Shown one piece after another: positions 15,699 through 23,539 of a stretch of DNA of 45,348 nucleotides. Source of the DNA: Clostridia bacterium (GTDB lineage Bacteria > Bacillota > Clostridia > Oscillospirales > CAG-272); assembly GCA_017631855.1 (NCBI GenBank), contig JAGBSP010000031.1:1-45348 (forward strand). The letters are read 5' to 3'. Position 1 is the first letter of the stretch. Every line of letters begins with the position of its first letter. The notes beneath the pieces are model-generated. The model did not search any database and was not told where the DNA came from. It worked only from the letters and a program-made list of their open reading frames with translations. The position numbers and the translations under genes were made by a program.

Positions 15699-15700
15699 AA

Positions 15701-16777
15701 ATGAAAAAGAAACTATTTTTTGCATTGTTAGCGCTTCTCGTGTGTGTGAGCCTTCTGTTCGTTTCTTGTGACAAGGAAACTGTTTCCGAGGACACCACTG
15801 CACCCGCTACCGAGGAAAATAACGACAAAAAGCAAGAGTTTGACGTTGAGGCGGGCAAGGCTGCCGTTGTGAAATACATCAAGGCAGACGAATCGGTAAC
15901 GGCGGATATGGATGTGGAAAGCATCATGAAGAATTTGAAGATGACTGCCGAGATCGATATGAGTCTTATGGACGAGACGATGGAGCTTGATATGTCCATG
16001 AAGGACGGGTTGCTTTATATGAATGCGGTAGGAGAAGAAAGCTACGTTTTGATGCAGGGTGACGAGGCTTTGAGCTTTGTGAAGATGCCGAACGGGCAGT
16101 GGGTATTGGAAGAAGATGAGGAAGAAGAGGATCCCGCGGAAGACGACGAAACCGAATGGATTATGATGCTTCAGGGCGCAAGCTTTGAAGATCTCACCGT
16201 CGAGGACATCGACTACGTTGACGGAAAATTCGTGATCAAAAACGACTTTTTGATCGAGATATTCGTTGATGCGATCGTGGACGGCGTTACGGACGGTGAG
16301 CAGATCGATAGCACGGAGATGGATGCTGCCATTGCTGAGGCAAAGGGCGAATTTGAAAAATTTATCGATGCGATGAATTATGAGATCTTCTTCCGAGTTT
16401 CCGAGAACGAGGTCACGCAGGCAGGCTTTACGATGGAAATGGATTCGGCGGCAATGCAGGAGTTCGAATTTGTCGAACCCGGCACAAGCGGACGCGCGAA
16501 GATCGAGTTCTCTTGTAAGTTGGCAGACGGTGGCAAAACACTCAAGGAAGCGTCCATGAAGATGGAACTCTACGAAGAGGGTGTGACCGATATGAGCATG
16601 GATTTCAATTTCAAGATGCGTTCCAAAACTCGCTTGGTGCTGACGGGAGAGCTTACTGTTTGGGTGCAGGAGCTGGGAGATAGCGTGACGATGGATATGG
16701 AGGGAACGATGATGATGAACGACGATTCAGGATTTCCTTCGACCATCCCCGCGATTGTCCAATCGTATATGAAGTAA
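15701..16777 (+). CDS. Uncharacterised lipoprotein, tandem copy 1
   Basis: The 358-residue lipoprotein has lipobox FVSC (Cys23), then an acidic linker and a body of alternating hydrophobic and charged strands. Repeating notes such as ELDMSMKDGLLYMNAVG and SYVLMQGDEALSF resemble the concave sheet of LolA/LppX-like proteins, though I do not claim that family. The C-terminus reads GFPSTIPAIVQSYMK. It is closely paralogous to the next gene (same signal, GLLYM, EDIDYVDGKF-like block, and ending). The ATG is 2 nt after the RHH-like gene. Function is unknown. Confidence 0.7.
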   Translation: MKKKLFFALLALLVCVSLLFVSCDKETVSEDTTAPATEENNDKKQEFDVEAGKAAVVKYIKADESVTADMDVESIMKNLKMTAEIDMSLMDETMELDMSMKDGLLYMNAVGEESYVLMQGDEALSFVKMPNGQWVLEEDEEEEDPAEDDETEWIMMLQGASFEDLTVEDIDYVDGKFVIKNDFLIEIFVDAIVDGVTDGEQIDSTEMDAAIAEAKGEFEKFIDAMNYEIFFRVSENEVTQAGFTMEMDSAAMQEFEFVEPGTSGRAKIEFSCKLADGGKTLKEASMKMELYEEGVTDMSMDFNFKMRSKTRLVLTGELTVWVQELGDSVTMDMEGTMMMNDDSGFPSTIPAIVQSYMK

Positions 16778-16778
16778 A

Positions 16779-16841
16779 AAACGAAGAGAGCTCTTCGGAG
16801 CTCTTAAAAACCTTGAAAAAGAAGGAAGATGTGGTATGTTT
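16779..16841 (+). other. Decayed terminator and promoter copied with the tandem duplication
   Basis: This stretch aligns with 17912-17975, the working terminator plus hemW promoter. The hairpin AGAGCTC/GAGCTCT remains, but the T tract has become TTAAAAA. TTGAAA (16813-16818) remains, while the TATAAT of the other copy reads TATGTT. Read-through from copy 1 into copy 2 is therefore likely. Confidence 0.65.
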
Positions 16842-16869
16842 CTAAATACCAAACGGAGGGAAAATAAGA

Positions 16870-17910
16870 ATGAAAAAGAAACTGCTGCTTGCAGTGTTAG
16901 CACTTTTTGTGTGTATGAGTCTTTTGTTCGTTTCTTGTGCCAAGGATGACACAGAATCCTCGGATCGTCTTTCTGCAGAGGAAGAAGCCAAGCTGAAGAA
17001 TATTGAGGCGGGCAAGGCCGCGATTGTAAAATTTCTCAAGAAAGACCGCGCCACAGAGGATATGATGAATGCCGAATCGATCGTAAAGAATCTGGAGATG
17101 ACTTCTTTTTTGGAACTGACCATACTGGGGAGGACGTCAGAGTTTTCTATCTCAATGAGGGATAGCTTGCTGTATATGAGCGGCCCCGACTTGCAAATGT
17201 ATGTGTTGATGCAGGGAAGCGAGGCTACGAGCTTCGTGCAAAAGAACGGAAAGTTTGTGCTTTATGCGGATTCTTCTGAGGCAGAGCTGCCTGAGAAAGA
17301 GGACATCACCGAAGAACTGACGATGTTCACGGGAATGAGCTTCGAAAAGCTGACCGTAGAGGATGTCGAGTACGTAGACGAAAAATTCGTGCTGAGCGAT
17401 GATTTTGTCATTGAGATGCTCGTTGATTCGATGGCTGACGGTGAACAGCTCAACGGCATGATGTCGGAAGAGGCAAGAGCCGAGATCGAATCCGTGTTCG
17501 AAATGATGACGTATGAGATCTCATGCAAGGTGAATGACGGCGAGGTTACACAGTTCAATTTTCTGATCGATTTGAATGCATCGGCAATGCAAGAAATGGA
17601 ACTGCTTGAGAAGGACGTGGACGGCCACGCAAAAATTGATCTTTGTATGAAGCTGTCAGAGGGCGGCAAGACGATCCAAAATGTTGTGATAAAGATGGAT
17701 CTTTACGAGCAGGATGCGTTCGATATAGACATGGATCTTGAAGCAAGGATGCATACCACAACCCGAATGTCTCTTTCGGGAGAACTTCGTCTCGACACCC
17801 CCGAGCTTGATGAGGGTCTTTGCATCGAATTGGACGGATCGATCCTTTGGGGTGACGATTACGGCTTCCCTGAGACGATTCCGGAGATCGTGCAAGAGTA
17901 TATGAAGTAA
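16870..17910 (+). CDS. Uncharacterised lipoprotein, tandem copy 2
   Basis: The 346-residue lipoprotein has a nearly identical signal peptide to copy 1 (lipobox FVSC, Cys23), the same order of segments (SLLYM, MYVLMQGSEATSFV, LTVEDVEYVDEKFVLSDDF) and the same ending GFPETIPEIVQEYMK. It lacks the long acidic insertion that copy 1 has near residue 145. GGAGGG at 16855-16860 gives a strong ribosome site. A dyad TGGTAT/ATACCA (16833-16852) precedes it. Function is unknown; a surface or periplasm-facing binding role is a guess. Confidence 0.7.
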   Translation: MKKKLLLAVLALFVCMSLLFVSCAKDDTESSDRLSAEEEAKLKNIEAGKAAIVKFLKKDRATEDMMNAESIVKNLEMTSFLELTILGRTSEFSISMRDSLLYMSGPDLQMYVLMQGSEATSFVQKNGKFVLYADSSEAELPEKEDITEELTMFTGMSFEKLTVEDVEYVDEKFVLSDDFVIEMLVDSMADGEQLNGMMSEEARAEIESVFEMMTYEISCKVNDGEVTQFNFLIDLNASAMQEMELLEKDVDGHAKIDLCMKLSEGGKTIQNVVIKMDLYEQDAFDIDMDLEARMHTTTRMSLSGELRLDTPELDEGLCIELDGSILWGDDYGFPETIPEIVQEYMK

Positions 17911-17916
17911 AAAATG

Positions 17917-17944
17917 AAGAGCGCTCCTCGGAGCGCTCTTTTTT
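17917..17944 (+). terminator. Terminator after the lipoprotein pair
   Basis: A 10-bp perfect stem (17917-17926/17931-17940) with a CTCG loop runs into six T. Confidence 0.93.
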
Positions 17945-17946
17945 GC

Positions 17947-17975
17947 TTGAAAAACAAAGAAAGATGTGATATAAT
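17947..17975 (+). promoter_or_regulatory. Promoter of hemW
   Basis: TTGAAA (17947-17952) and TATAAT (17970-17975) are spaced by 17 nt, directly after the terminator. Confidence 0.85.
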
Positions 17976-18010
17976 AAAGAAAATCAAAGTATTGGAAAGG
18001 AGAGGATCGG

Positions 18011-19129
18011 ATGAGATCGCTGGGAATTTATCTTCATATTCCGTTTTGCGTGCAGAAATGCAACTATTGTGATTTTTGCTCCTTTGCGGGCGCCGATGCT
18101 TCTCTTTTTGATGCATACACCGCGGAGCTTTGTCGACGGATCGAGGCAAAGCGAGGACGAATGGCGGAATATTTAGTGAACACAGTTTATTTTGGTGGCG
18201 GCACGCCAACGCTTTTGTCGGCGGAGCAGCTTTCGCGTGTGATGGATACGCTTCGTCGCAGCTGCCATATCAGCGAGGATTGCGAGATCACCTGCGAGTG
18301 CAATCCCGCTACGGCAGACCTCAAAACATTGCGCGAGATGCGGAAGATGGGCATCAACCGTCTGAGTATCGGACTTCAAAGCGTGCACGACGAAGAGCTC
18401 AGACGCCTCGGACGGATTCATTCTTACGAGGATTTTCTTGCCACTTTTGCAGATGCCCGTGCAGCGGGCTTTGACAATATCAGCGTTGATTTGATGTACG
18501 CGCTCCCCGAGCAGAGCCTTGCCTCCTTTGAACAAAGCTTAAAGGGACTTGCCGAGCTATCTCCCGAGCATATTTCGGTATACGGGCTGAAGATTGAGGA
18601 CGACACGCCCTTTGCGCGGATGCGCTTCTCGCTGATCCTTCCAGACGAGGAGGAGGAATACGAGATGTACCTCGCATGCACGAGAATTCTCGAAGCATAC
18701 GGCTACCGCAAGTACGAGATCAGCAATTTCGCAAAGCTCGGTCGAGAATCGCGTCACAATCTGCGCTATTGGCACGGAGAGGAGTATCTCGGCTTCGGCG
18801 TGGCGGCGCACTCCTTTTTTGCGGGAGAGCGATTTGGTCATACGAGAGATATTTCTGCTTTTTTGCGCGGTGAGGAAATCGTGGAGGAACGAATCCATCT
18901 AGATGCGCACGAGCTTCAAAACGAATATCTGATGCTTCGCTTGCGCCTTCGCGAGGGGATTGATAGATCGGAGTTTTATGAAAAATTCGGTTCCCCCCTG
19001 CCGTCGCTTGATCGGTGGATTGAGGGTGGATGGATGGAGGAGAGAGAGGGATGTGTCTTCTTCACCGATGCGGGCTTTTTCGTCAGCAACGCAATTTTGT
19101 CTGAGCTTTTGGATTTTGAGCAGAATTGA
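18011..19129 (+). CDS. hemW: HemW-type radical SAM protein (heme chaperone)
   Basis: The 372-residue protein has the radical SAM cluster motif CVQKCNYC (Cys13, Cys17, Cys20), YFGGGTPTLL, and the HemW-like INRLSIGLQSVHDEELRRLGRIH block. A C-terminal HemN-type domain is present (NLRYWHGEEYLGFGVAAHSF). It is the short HemW form, not coproporphyrinogen oxidase HemN, which carries an extra N-terminal region and a fourth cysteine. HemW proteins bind heme and deliver it to cytochromes in some bacteria; the exact role in anaerobes is unclear. The start follows GGAAAGGAGAGG. Confidence 0.9.
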   Translation: MRSLGIYLHIPFCVQKCNYCDFCSFAGADASLFDAYTAELCRRIEAKRGRMAEYLVNTVYFGGGTPTLLSAEQLSRVMDTLRRSCHISEDCEITCECNPATADLKTLREMRKMGINRLSIGLQSVHDEELRRLGRIHSYEDFLATFADARAAGFDNISVDLMYALPEQSLASFEQSLKGLAELSPEHISVYGLKIEDDTPFARMRFSLILPDEEEEYEMYLACTRILEAYGYRKYEISNFAKLGRESRHNLRYWHGEEYLGFGVAAHSFFAGERFGHTRDISAFLRGEEIVEERIHLDAHELQNEYLMLRLRLREGIDRSEFYEKFGSPLPSLDRWIEGGWMEEREGCVFFTDAGFFVSNAILSELLDFEQN

Positions 19130-19149
19130 GTGCTTTTCGGAAAAAACTG

Positions 19150-19178
19150 TTGACTTTTTCCTCAAAATACGATACAAT
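19150..19178 (+). promoter_or_regulatory. Promoter of the DUF1292 gene
   Basis: TTGACT (19150-19155) and TACAAT (19173-19178) are spaced by 17 nt. A small GCCGCC/GGCGGC hairpin follows between promoter and ribosome site. Confidence 0.82.
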
Positions 19179-19227
19179 AGAAATAGAAAAACAAAAGCCG
19201 CCGAGGCGGCGGATAGGAGAATATAAC

Positions 19228-19518
19228 ATGGAAGAAAAGATCTTTGACAACGATTATTTTACGCTGACCGACGAGGACGGCAACGAGATCGAGTTTGAAT
19301 TGATCGGACGCTGTGAGCGCAACGGAAAGCAGTATTTCGCAATGATTCCCGTCGAGGAGGGAGAAAAGGAAAGTGACGTATACGAATACGTTGTTCTCAA
19401 GCTCGACACGGTCGATGGAGAGGAAATGCTCGTTACGATCGACGATGACGAGGAGCTGGACGATATCGCAGATTATTTTGATGATCTTTTTTCGCAGGAG
19501 ATTGATTACGACAATTAA
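19228..19518 (+). CDS. DUF1292 (YrzB-like) protein
   Basis: A 96-residue acidic protein with DNDYFTLTDEDGNEIEFELIG, QYFAMIPVEEG and VYEYVVLKLDTVDGEEMLVTIDDDEEL matches the DUF1292 family, whose function is unknown. In Bacillus the homologue yrzB lies near yrrK and yrzL, a different context. ATG 19228 follows GGATAGGAG at a good distance; the longer upstream reading overlaps hemW and the promoter. A central hairpin (19197-19210) sits just before the ribosome site. Confidence 0.85.
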   Translation: MEEKIFDNDYFTLTDEDGNEIEFELIGRCERNGKQYFAMIPVEEGEKESDVYEYVVLKLDTVDGEEMLVTIDDDEELDDIADYFDDLFSQEIDYDN

Positions 19519-19594
19519 TTCGTAAAAATCTGCATATACTATCGGTAGAGTGAATTTAACCTGCTTGGTTTGTGATATTCGGGTATAAAAACCC

Positions 19595-19760
19595 ACAAAT
19601 AGAAAAAGGAGTCCGAAATAGAGTCGAACGCGGTTTGCAGGCCTCCCTTTTTCCTCCTCGATTGACTTGTCTCGACAGGGAAAAAGGACGTTGGAAGCAG
19701 TAAAGCGGGAGATAGGACGCCGCCTTGCACAAGCAGGGTTTCTCTATTCTCGGATACACG
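19595..19760. ncRNA. Candidate structured RNA (6S-like layout, unassigned)
   Basis: The 311-nt gap between DUF1292 and secG has no credible ORF. It can close a long-range helix TCCGA-AATAGAG (19612-19623) with CTCTATT-C-TCGGA (19742-19754), 12 bp with one bulge. Inside, CCTTTTTCC (19646-19654) pairs with GGAAAAAGG (19679-19687), and a small hairpin lies at 19723-19737 on the 3' side. One closing stem, an internal bubble with a 3'-side hairpin and a terminal stem is the outline of 6S RNA. I cannot match a known sequence motif and could not find a clear promoter. Strand is unresolved. Confidence 0.3.
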
Positions 19761-19780
19761 GCCCGGTGGGATTTTTCAAA

Positions 19781-19815
19781 AAAATAACGGTGGCAATTAG
19801 CCACCGTTATTTTTT
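19781..19815. terminator. Bidirectional terminator
   Basis: A 14-bp perfect stem (19781-19794/19800-19813) with a 5-nt loop has A-rich and T-rich arms. It lies 15 nt beyond the secG stop and could also end a plus-strand RNA. Confidence 0.92.
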
Positions 19816-19829
19816 CGTATTTCTTTATC

Positions 19830-20069
19830 TTACTTCGTTGCAACCAAGATATAGAGCACAACCGTCAGAATGACGAATACGAAGGAAAGAACTGTCGTAA
19901 TACGACTGAGGATCTTATCCTTGGACTGGCTCTTGCCCTTCGAGAAGAAGGACTCGGTCGAACCTGCGATCGAACCAGAAAGGCTCTTGTCCTTGCCGGA
20001 CTGTGCCAATACGCATGCAATCAAAACGACAGCAAGTACGATAATTACGATTCCCAATGCAATTTCCAT
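19830..20069 (-). CDS. secG: Preprotein translocase subunit SecG
   Basis: SecG is a small two-helix partner of SecYE that aids protein export across the cytoplasmic membrane. The 79-residue protein has helix 1 at residues 3-22, the conserved Q-x-G-K-x-x-S-L-S-G-x-I-x-G segment in the cytosolic loop (AQSGKDKSLSGSIAG) and helix 2 at about 57-76. The length is usual. ATG 20069 follows GGAGGTGTTCTGAG. In Firmicutes secG often precedes rnr and smpB, but neither is present here. Confidence 0.93.
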   Translation of the reverse strand: MEIALGIVIIVLAVVLIACVLAQSGKDKSLSGSIAGSTESFFSKGKSQSKDKILSRITTVLSFVFVILTVVLYILVATK

Positions 20070-20136
20070 CTCAGAACACCTCCGAACCTAAACGTTTTCC
20101 ATGCCACTGTGGGCAGAAATAGTCATTAACATTGAT

Positions 20137-20165
20137 ATTGTATCACAAACGCCGCAAAAAATCAA
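20137..20165 (-). promoter_or_regulatory. Promoter of secG
   Basis: On the minus strand, TTGATT (20160-20165) and TACAAT (20137-20142) are spaced by 17 nt. Confidence 0.8.
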
Positions 20166-20226
20166 GAGTAATTTGAATATTTTTTTGGCTTTTTTTGACT
20201 TTTTCTCCTCAAAATGGCGAAAACCC

Positions 20227-20907
20227 TTATTGGAAGGCATTTTGCAGCTTTTCGAGTGCTCCTTTTTCGATGCGACTGACATAGGAGCGGGAAATCTTCA
20301 GAATCTGTGCGATCTCGCGTTGCGTCATTGGGCGCTTTCCCGAAAGACCGTAGCGAAGAAGAATGACCTGCCGCTCGCGCGGCGTAAGAAGCGTATTGAC
20401 GTAGCGAAGCGCGCGATCCGATGCGATCTTTCGCTCGATCTCGGAGGTCATGCTTTCGTCACAGCTGATCACGTCGATGTAGGTCAGGGGATTACCGTCG
20501 CGGTCAACGTCGATGGTTTCGTTGAGCGAGATTTCCGAGGAGTGCTTTTTCTGGGCACGGAAGTGCATCAGAATCTCATTCTGAATGCAACGCGCCGCGT
20601 AGGTGGCAAACTTCGCGCCACACGAGATTTGAAAGGTGTCTACAGCTTTGCAAAGACCTACCGTTCCGATCGACACGAGATCCTCGGGATCCTTTGCGGA
20701 GGCGTAATATTTTCGCACGATATGCGAAACGAGGCGGAGATTGTGCAAAATCAGCTTCTCTCTTGCCGTGAGGTCGCCCTGCTTCATTAAAAGAAAATAC
20801 TTGTGCTCCTCTTCGGCAGAGAGCGGTGGGGGAAAGCTTTGCGGAGAGTTGATTCCAAGAATGAGGTGAAAGAGGTGCGAGAGCATCGAAAAGAAATTCA
20901 AAAGCAT
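20227..20907 (-). CDS. sigK: Sporulation sigma factor SigK
   Basis: Sigma-K directs late mother-cell transcription during endospore formation. The 226-residue protein has the SigK pattern: a short hydrophobic pro-like N-terminus, FPPPLSAEEEHKYFLLMKQGD, LVSHIVRKYYASAKDPEDLVSIGTVGLCKAV (region 2), FATYAARCIQNEILMHFRAQKK, and a region 4 with TQREIAQILKISRSYVSRIEKGAL. The gene is uninterrupted, so no skin-type element splits it. ATG 20907 follows GAGGAG at 7 nt. A sigma-E-like promoter lies upstream, matching known control of sigK by SigE. Confidence 0.93.
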   Translation of the reverse strand: MLLNFFSMLSHLFHLILGINSPQSFPPPLSAEEEHKYFLLMKQGDLTAREKLILHNLRLVSHIVRKYYASAKDPEDLVSIGTVGLCKAVDTFQISCGAKFATYAARCIQNEILMHFRAQKKHSSEISLNETIDVDRDGNPLTYIDVISCDESMTSEIERKIASDRALRYVNTLLTPRERQVILLRYGLSGKRPMTQREIAQILKISRSYVSRIEKGALEKLQNAFQ

Positions 20908-20982
20908 CGTGTTGCTCCTCGGTACGAGGTCCTTCGGACACCGAGGGAAGAATTTGGCGTCCTGCGTACCGTCCCTGAGAAA

Positions 20983-21010
20983 AATGTATGCAAAAACGGG
21001 CAAATCATTC
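20983..21010 (-). promoter_or_regulatory. Sigma-E-like promoter of sigK
   Basis: On the minus strand, CATACATT (20983-20990) matches the SigE -10 consensus CATACAHT. GAATGATT (21003-21010) lies 12 nt upstream as a candidate -35. The spacing is slightly short, so the -35 assignment is uncertain. Confidence 0.55.
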
Positions 21011-21021
21011 CGTATCCTCGA

Positions 21022-21050
21022 TTGACAGACGATGGTTTTTATGGTACAAT
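21022..21050 (+). promoter_or_regulatory. Promoter of the PPi-phosphofructokinase gene
   Basis: TTGACA (21022-21027) and TACAAT (21045-21050) are spaced by 17 nt, divergent from sigK. Confidence 0.9.
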
Positions 21051-21090
21051 GAATATAATAACTATTGATTACCACTACAAGGGGGACACT

Positions 21091-22344
21091 ATGAAAAAAC
21101 TTTACGGAAATGCCATCGTCGGACAGTCGGGCGGACCTACCGCGGCAATCAACGCAACGCTGTGCGGCGTCGTTCGCGGTGTACTCTCGCAGATGGGCGA
21201 GGGCGCGTGCATCGAAAAACTTTACGGAATGAGAAACGGAATCGAGGGGCTGATGGATCGCAGAACGGTCTGCCTTTCGGACTTCTTTGACTGTGAAGAG
21301 AAGCTGAAGCTTCTGGAACAGACGCCTGCGGCGGCGCTCGGTTCTTGCCGCAAAAAATTGCCGAATCCCGATTCGACCGACGAAAAGGATATCGCGTTTT
21401 ACGAGAAGCTCTTTGCGATTCTCGAGGAGTATAATATTCGCTATTTCTTCTACATTGGCGGAAATGACTCGATGGATACCGTTGCTAAAATGTCGCGCTG
21501 GGCAGAGAAGTGCGGCTATGAAATGAGAGTTATGGGTGTTCCGAAGACGATCGACAACGACCTTCCCACCACCGACCACACCCCCGGCTTCGGTTCGGCG
21601 GCAAAGTTTATCGCTACGGTAATGCAGGAAATTATTTGCGATTGCGCGGTTTATACGACCAAGGCGGTCACGATCGTTGAAATTATGGGACGCGACGCAG
21701 GATGGCTTACGGCGTCGTCGGCAATCGGACGCGTGGTTGACGGACGCGCACCCGACCTTGTCTATCTGCCCGAGCGTTCGTTTGATATGGAGCAGTTCTT
21801 TGCTCGTATTGAAGAAAAGTTCCGTGAGCACCCCAATCTCGTCGTTGCCGTATCCGAGGGTTTGCAGTTTGCGGACGGTCGCTACGTGGGTGAGGGACAA
21901 CAGAGCGGTGTTGCCGATGCGTTCGGTCATAAGTATCTGTCGGGTACGGGTAAGGCGCTCGAATTTGCCATCAAGGAGAGATTTGGCTGTAAGGTGCGCT
22001 CGGTAGAGCTCAACCTGCCTCAGCGTTGCGCAGGACATCTGCTCTCGCGTACCGATATCGAAGAATCGGTATCGATCGGTAAGAAGGCGGTCGAAGCGGC
22101 AATCGACGGTGTCAGCGGCGAGGTAATGATCTTCGTTCGTTCCTCGACAGCTCCGTACGTCTGTGAGATCAGCCACGAGAAAGTGACGAAAATTGCAAAT
22201 CAAACCAAGTACGTTCCTGATGAATTTATCAATGAAACTGCAGATAATGTAACGGATGACTGCTGCAACTACTTGCTTCCCTTGATTGTGGGAGAATGTG
22301 ATGTTATTTACAATAACGGTCTTCCCAAGCATATCATTCTCTAA
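21091..22344 (+). CDS. Diphosphate (PPi)-dependent 6-phosphofructokinase
   Basis: This enzyme reversibly phosphorylates fructose 6-phosphate using pyrophosphate, saving ATP in glycolysis. The 417-residue product has GQSGGPTAAINATL at the N-terminal phosphate loop, GGNDSMDT (123-130), whose Asp at the discriminating position excludes ATP, and PKTIDND (151-157), whose Lys is also typical of PPi enzymes. EIMGRDAGWL follows. It is distinct from pfkA. ATG 21091 follows AAGGGGGAC. An SDR gene follows 13 nt downstream. Confidence 0.92.
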   Translation: MKKLYGNAIVGQSGGPTAAINATLCGVVRGVLSQMGEGACIEKLYGMRNGIEGLMDRRTVCLSDFFDCEEKLKLLEQTPAAALGSCRKKLPNPDSTDEKDIAFYEKLFAILEEYNIRYFFYIGGNDSMDTVAKMSRWAEKCGYEMRVMGVPKTIDNDLPTTDHTPGFGSAAKFIATVMQEIICDCAVYTTKAVTIVEIMGRDAGWLTASSAIGRVVDGRAPDLVYLPERSFDMEQFFARIEEKFREHPNLVVAVSEGLQFADGRYVGEGQQSGVADAFGHKYLSGTGKALEFAIKERFGCKVRSVELNLPQRCAGHLLSRTDIEESVSIGKKAVEAAIDGVSGEVMIFVRSSTAPYVCEISHEKVTKIANQTKYVPDEFINETADNVTDDCCNYLLPLIVGECDVIYNNGLPKHIIL

Positions 22345-22357
22345 GGAGTAACGATCT

Positions 22358-23119
22358 ATGAAGATCATCATTGTAACCGGCGCATCCTCGGGCCTCGGAC
22401 GAGGCTTTGCGGAAGCGCTCGGCACACGGGAAACGATTGACGAGGTCTGGGTGATCGCGCGTAGAGCCGATCGTTTGGAAGAGCTGAAAAACACAATAAA
22501 AACAAAAGTAGTTCCGATATCCTTGGACTTATCCGTGAATGAGTGTATTGAAAAATATAAAAATTTGCTTGCAGACAAGAACCCCGAGGTTGTAGCGCTT
22601 GTCAATGCGGCGGGCTTCGGACGCTTTGGTGAATTTGAAAATATTACGCTCTCCGATCAGATGGGGATGATCGATCTGAACGTCGCGTCGCTGACCGCCG
22701 TGACCTATCTGACGATTCCGTACCTTACGGAAGGAGCGGAGGTTTATCAGCTTGGTTCGTTTTCGGCATTCTTGCCTTTGCCGTACGTCGGAGTGTACGC
22801 GGCAACAAAGGCGTACGTTCTCAGCTTCTCTCGCTCCCTTGCTGTCGAGCTTCGTCACAGAAAGATCCGCGTGATGGCGGTCTGCCCCAAGTGGGTGCGT
22901 ACCGAATTTTTCGACCGTGCCGCAGAGCAGCCCGACGTCGTGACCTATTACGATCGCTTCTATACGGTGGATCAGGTTGTCAAACGAGCGCTCCGCGATA
23001 TGAAGCGCGGCAAGGACGTTTCCACCTGCGGCATCCACGCCCGCACCGAAGCGCGCCTTCTAAAGCTTCTACCCGCCAAACTCGCAATGAAAATCTGGTG
23101 TCGGCAACAGAAAAAGTAA
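22358..23119 (+). CDS. Short-chain dehydrogenase/reductase (SDR)
   Basis: The 253-residue protein has the classical SDR cofactor loop TGASSGLGRG (7-16), NAAG (83-86) and the catalytic set Ser134 or Ser136 with Tyr147 and Lys151 in YAATK. The basic ARR after the second strand suggests NADP. The substrate is not readable; the C-terminal LLPAKLAMKIW segment is hydrophobic, like SDRs acting on membrane-associated or lipid substrates. It probably shares the operon of the PPi-phosphofructokinase and ends at a strong terminator. Confidence 0.85.
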   Translation: MKIIIVTGASSGLGRGFAEALGTRETIDEVWVIARRADRLEELKNTIKTKVVPISLDLSVNECIEKYKNLLADKNPEVVALVNAAGFGRFGEFENITLSDQMGMIDLNVASLTAVTYLTIPYLTEGAEVYQLGSFSAFLPLPYVGVYAATKAYVLSFSRSLAVELRHRKIRVMAVCPKWVRTEFFDRAAEQPDVVTYYDRFYTVDQVVKRALRDMKRGKDVSTCGIHARTEARLLKLLPAKLAMKIWCRQQKK

Positions 23120-23123
23120 CAAC

Positions 23124-23151
23124 AAAAAAGCGGCTTTATGCCGCTTTTTTT
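23124..23151. terminator. Bidirectional terminator
   Basis: AAAAAAGCGGC and GCCGCTTTTTT form an 11-bp stem with a 5-nt loop between the converging SDR and small membrane protein genes. Confidence 0.92.
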
Positions 23152-23539
23152 ATCTTTTCTTCTTTCTCGGAATGAGAATGACAATGAGGACGATGGCGAT
23201 GATAACGATCACGATCGCGATCACAAGACCGATCCAACCGATTGAAGTGCCTTCGTCCGTTGCGGTATCGCTGCCCGCCTCGTCTTTTTCGTTGCCGATC
23301 ATACCGTCGCTGTCGTTTGCGACGCCGTCGGTTGCATCCGCGGCTTCATCAACAACATCGCGGACGGCGTCACCGACGTCGCTTGTGGCTTCCTTTGCGG
23401 CGTCGCCGATCTCACCCATCACGCCGTTCTTGGCGTGTGCTGTGAGTGCGAACGAAGCCGAAAGTGTCATAAGAATCAGCGCGAAAATGAGTACCCAAAC
23501 AGAGATACGCCGCGCGGTGTTTCTTTTGCTGATATCCAT
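23150..23539 (-). CDS. Small two-helix membrane protein with acidic middle, unknown
   Basis: The 129-residue protein has an N-terminal signal-like helix (about residues 11-33, ending AHA), a middle of short acidic repeats such as GDAAKEATSDVGDAV and VVDEAADATDGV, then a very hydrophobic helix rich in Ile/Val (about 103-124) and a KKKR tail. The middle should form an amphipathic acidic helix outside the cell. ATG 23539 follows AAAGGAG; the longer upstream reading lacks a site. No family is recognised. Confidence 0.7.
   Translation of the reverse strand: MDISKRNTARRISVWVLIFALILMTLSASFALTAHAKNGVMGEIGDAAKEATSDVGDAVRDVVDEAADATDGVANDSDGMIGNEKDEAGSDTATDEGTSIGWIGLVIAIVIVIIAIVLIVILIPRKKKR

Noticed and set aside
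19595-19760. SRP RNA or tmRNA identity of the intergenic RNA
   Set aside because: GGAAGCAG is present but not in the conserved domain IV arrangement, and no tag-coding segment or tRNA-like ends exist.
19667-19873. 68-codon ORF across the secG terminator
   Set aside because: It runs through a bidirectional terminator and opposite secG and has no ribosome site.
20227-22605. Single 792-codon minus-strand reading through sigK and opposite the PPi-phosphofructokinase
   Set aside because: Only the last 226 codons match SigK and have a ribosome site; the rest is an antisense shadow.
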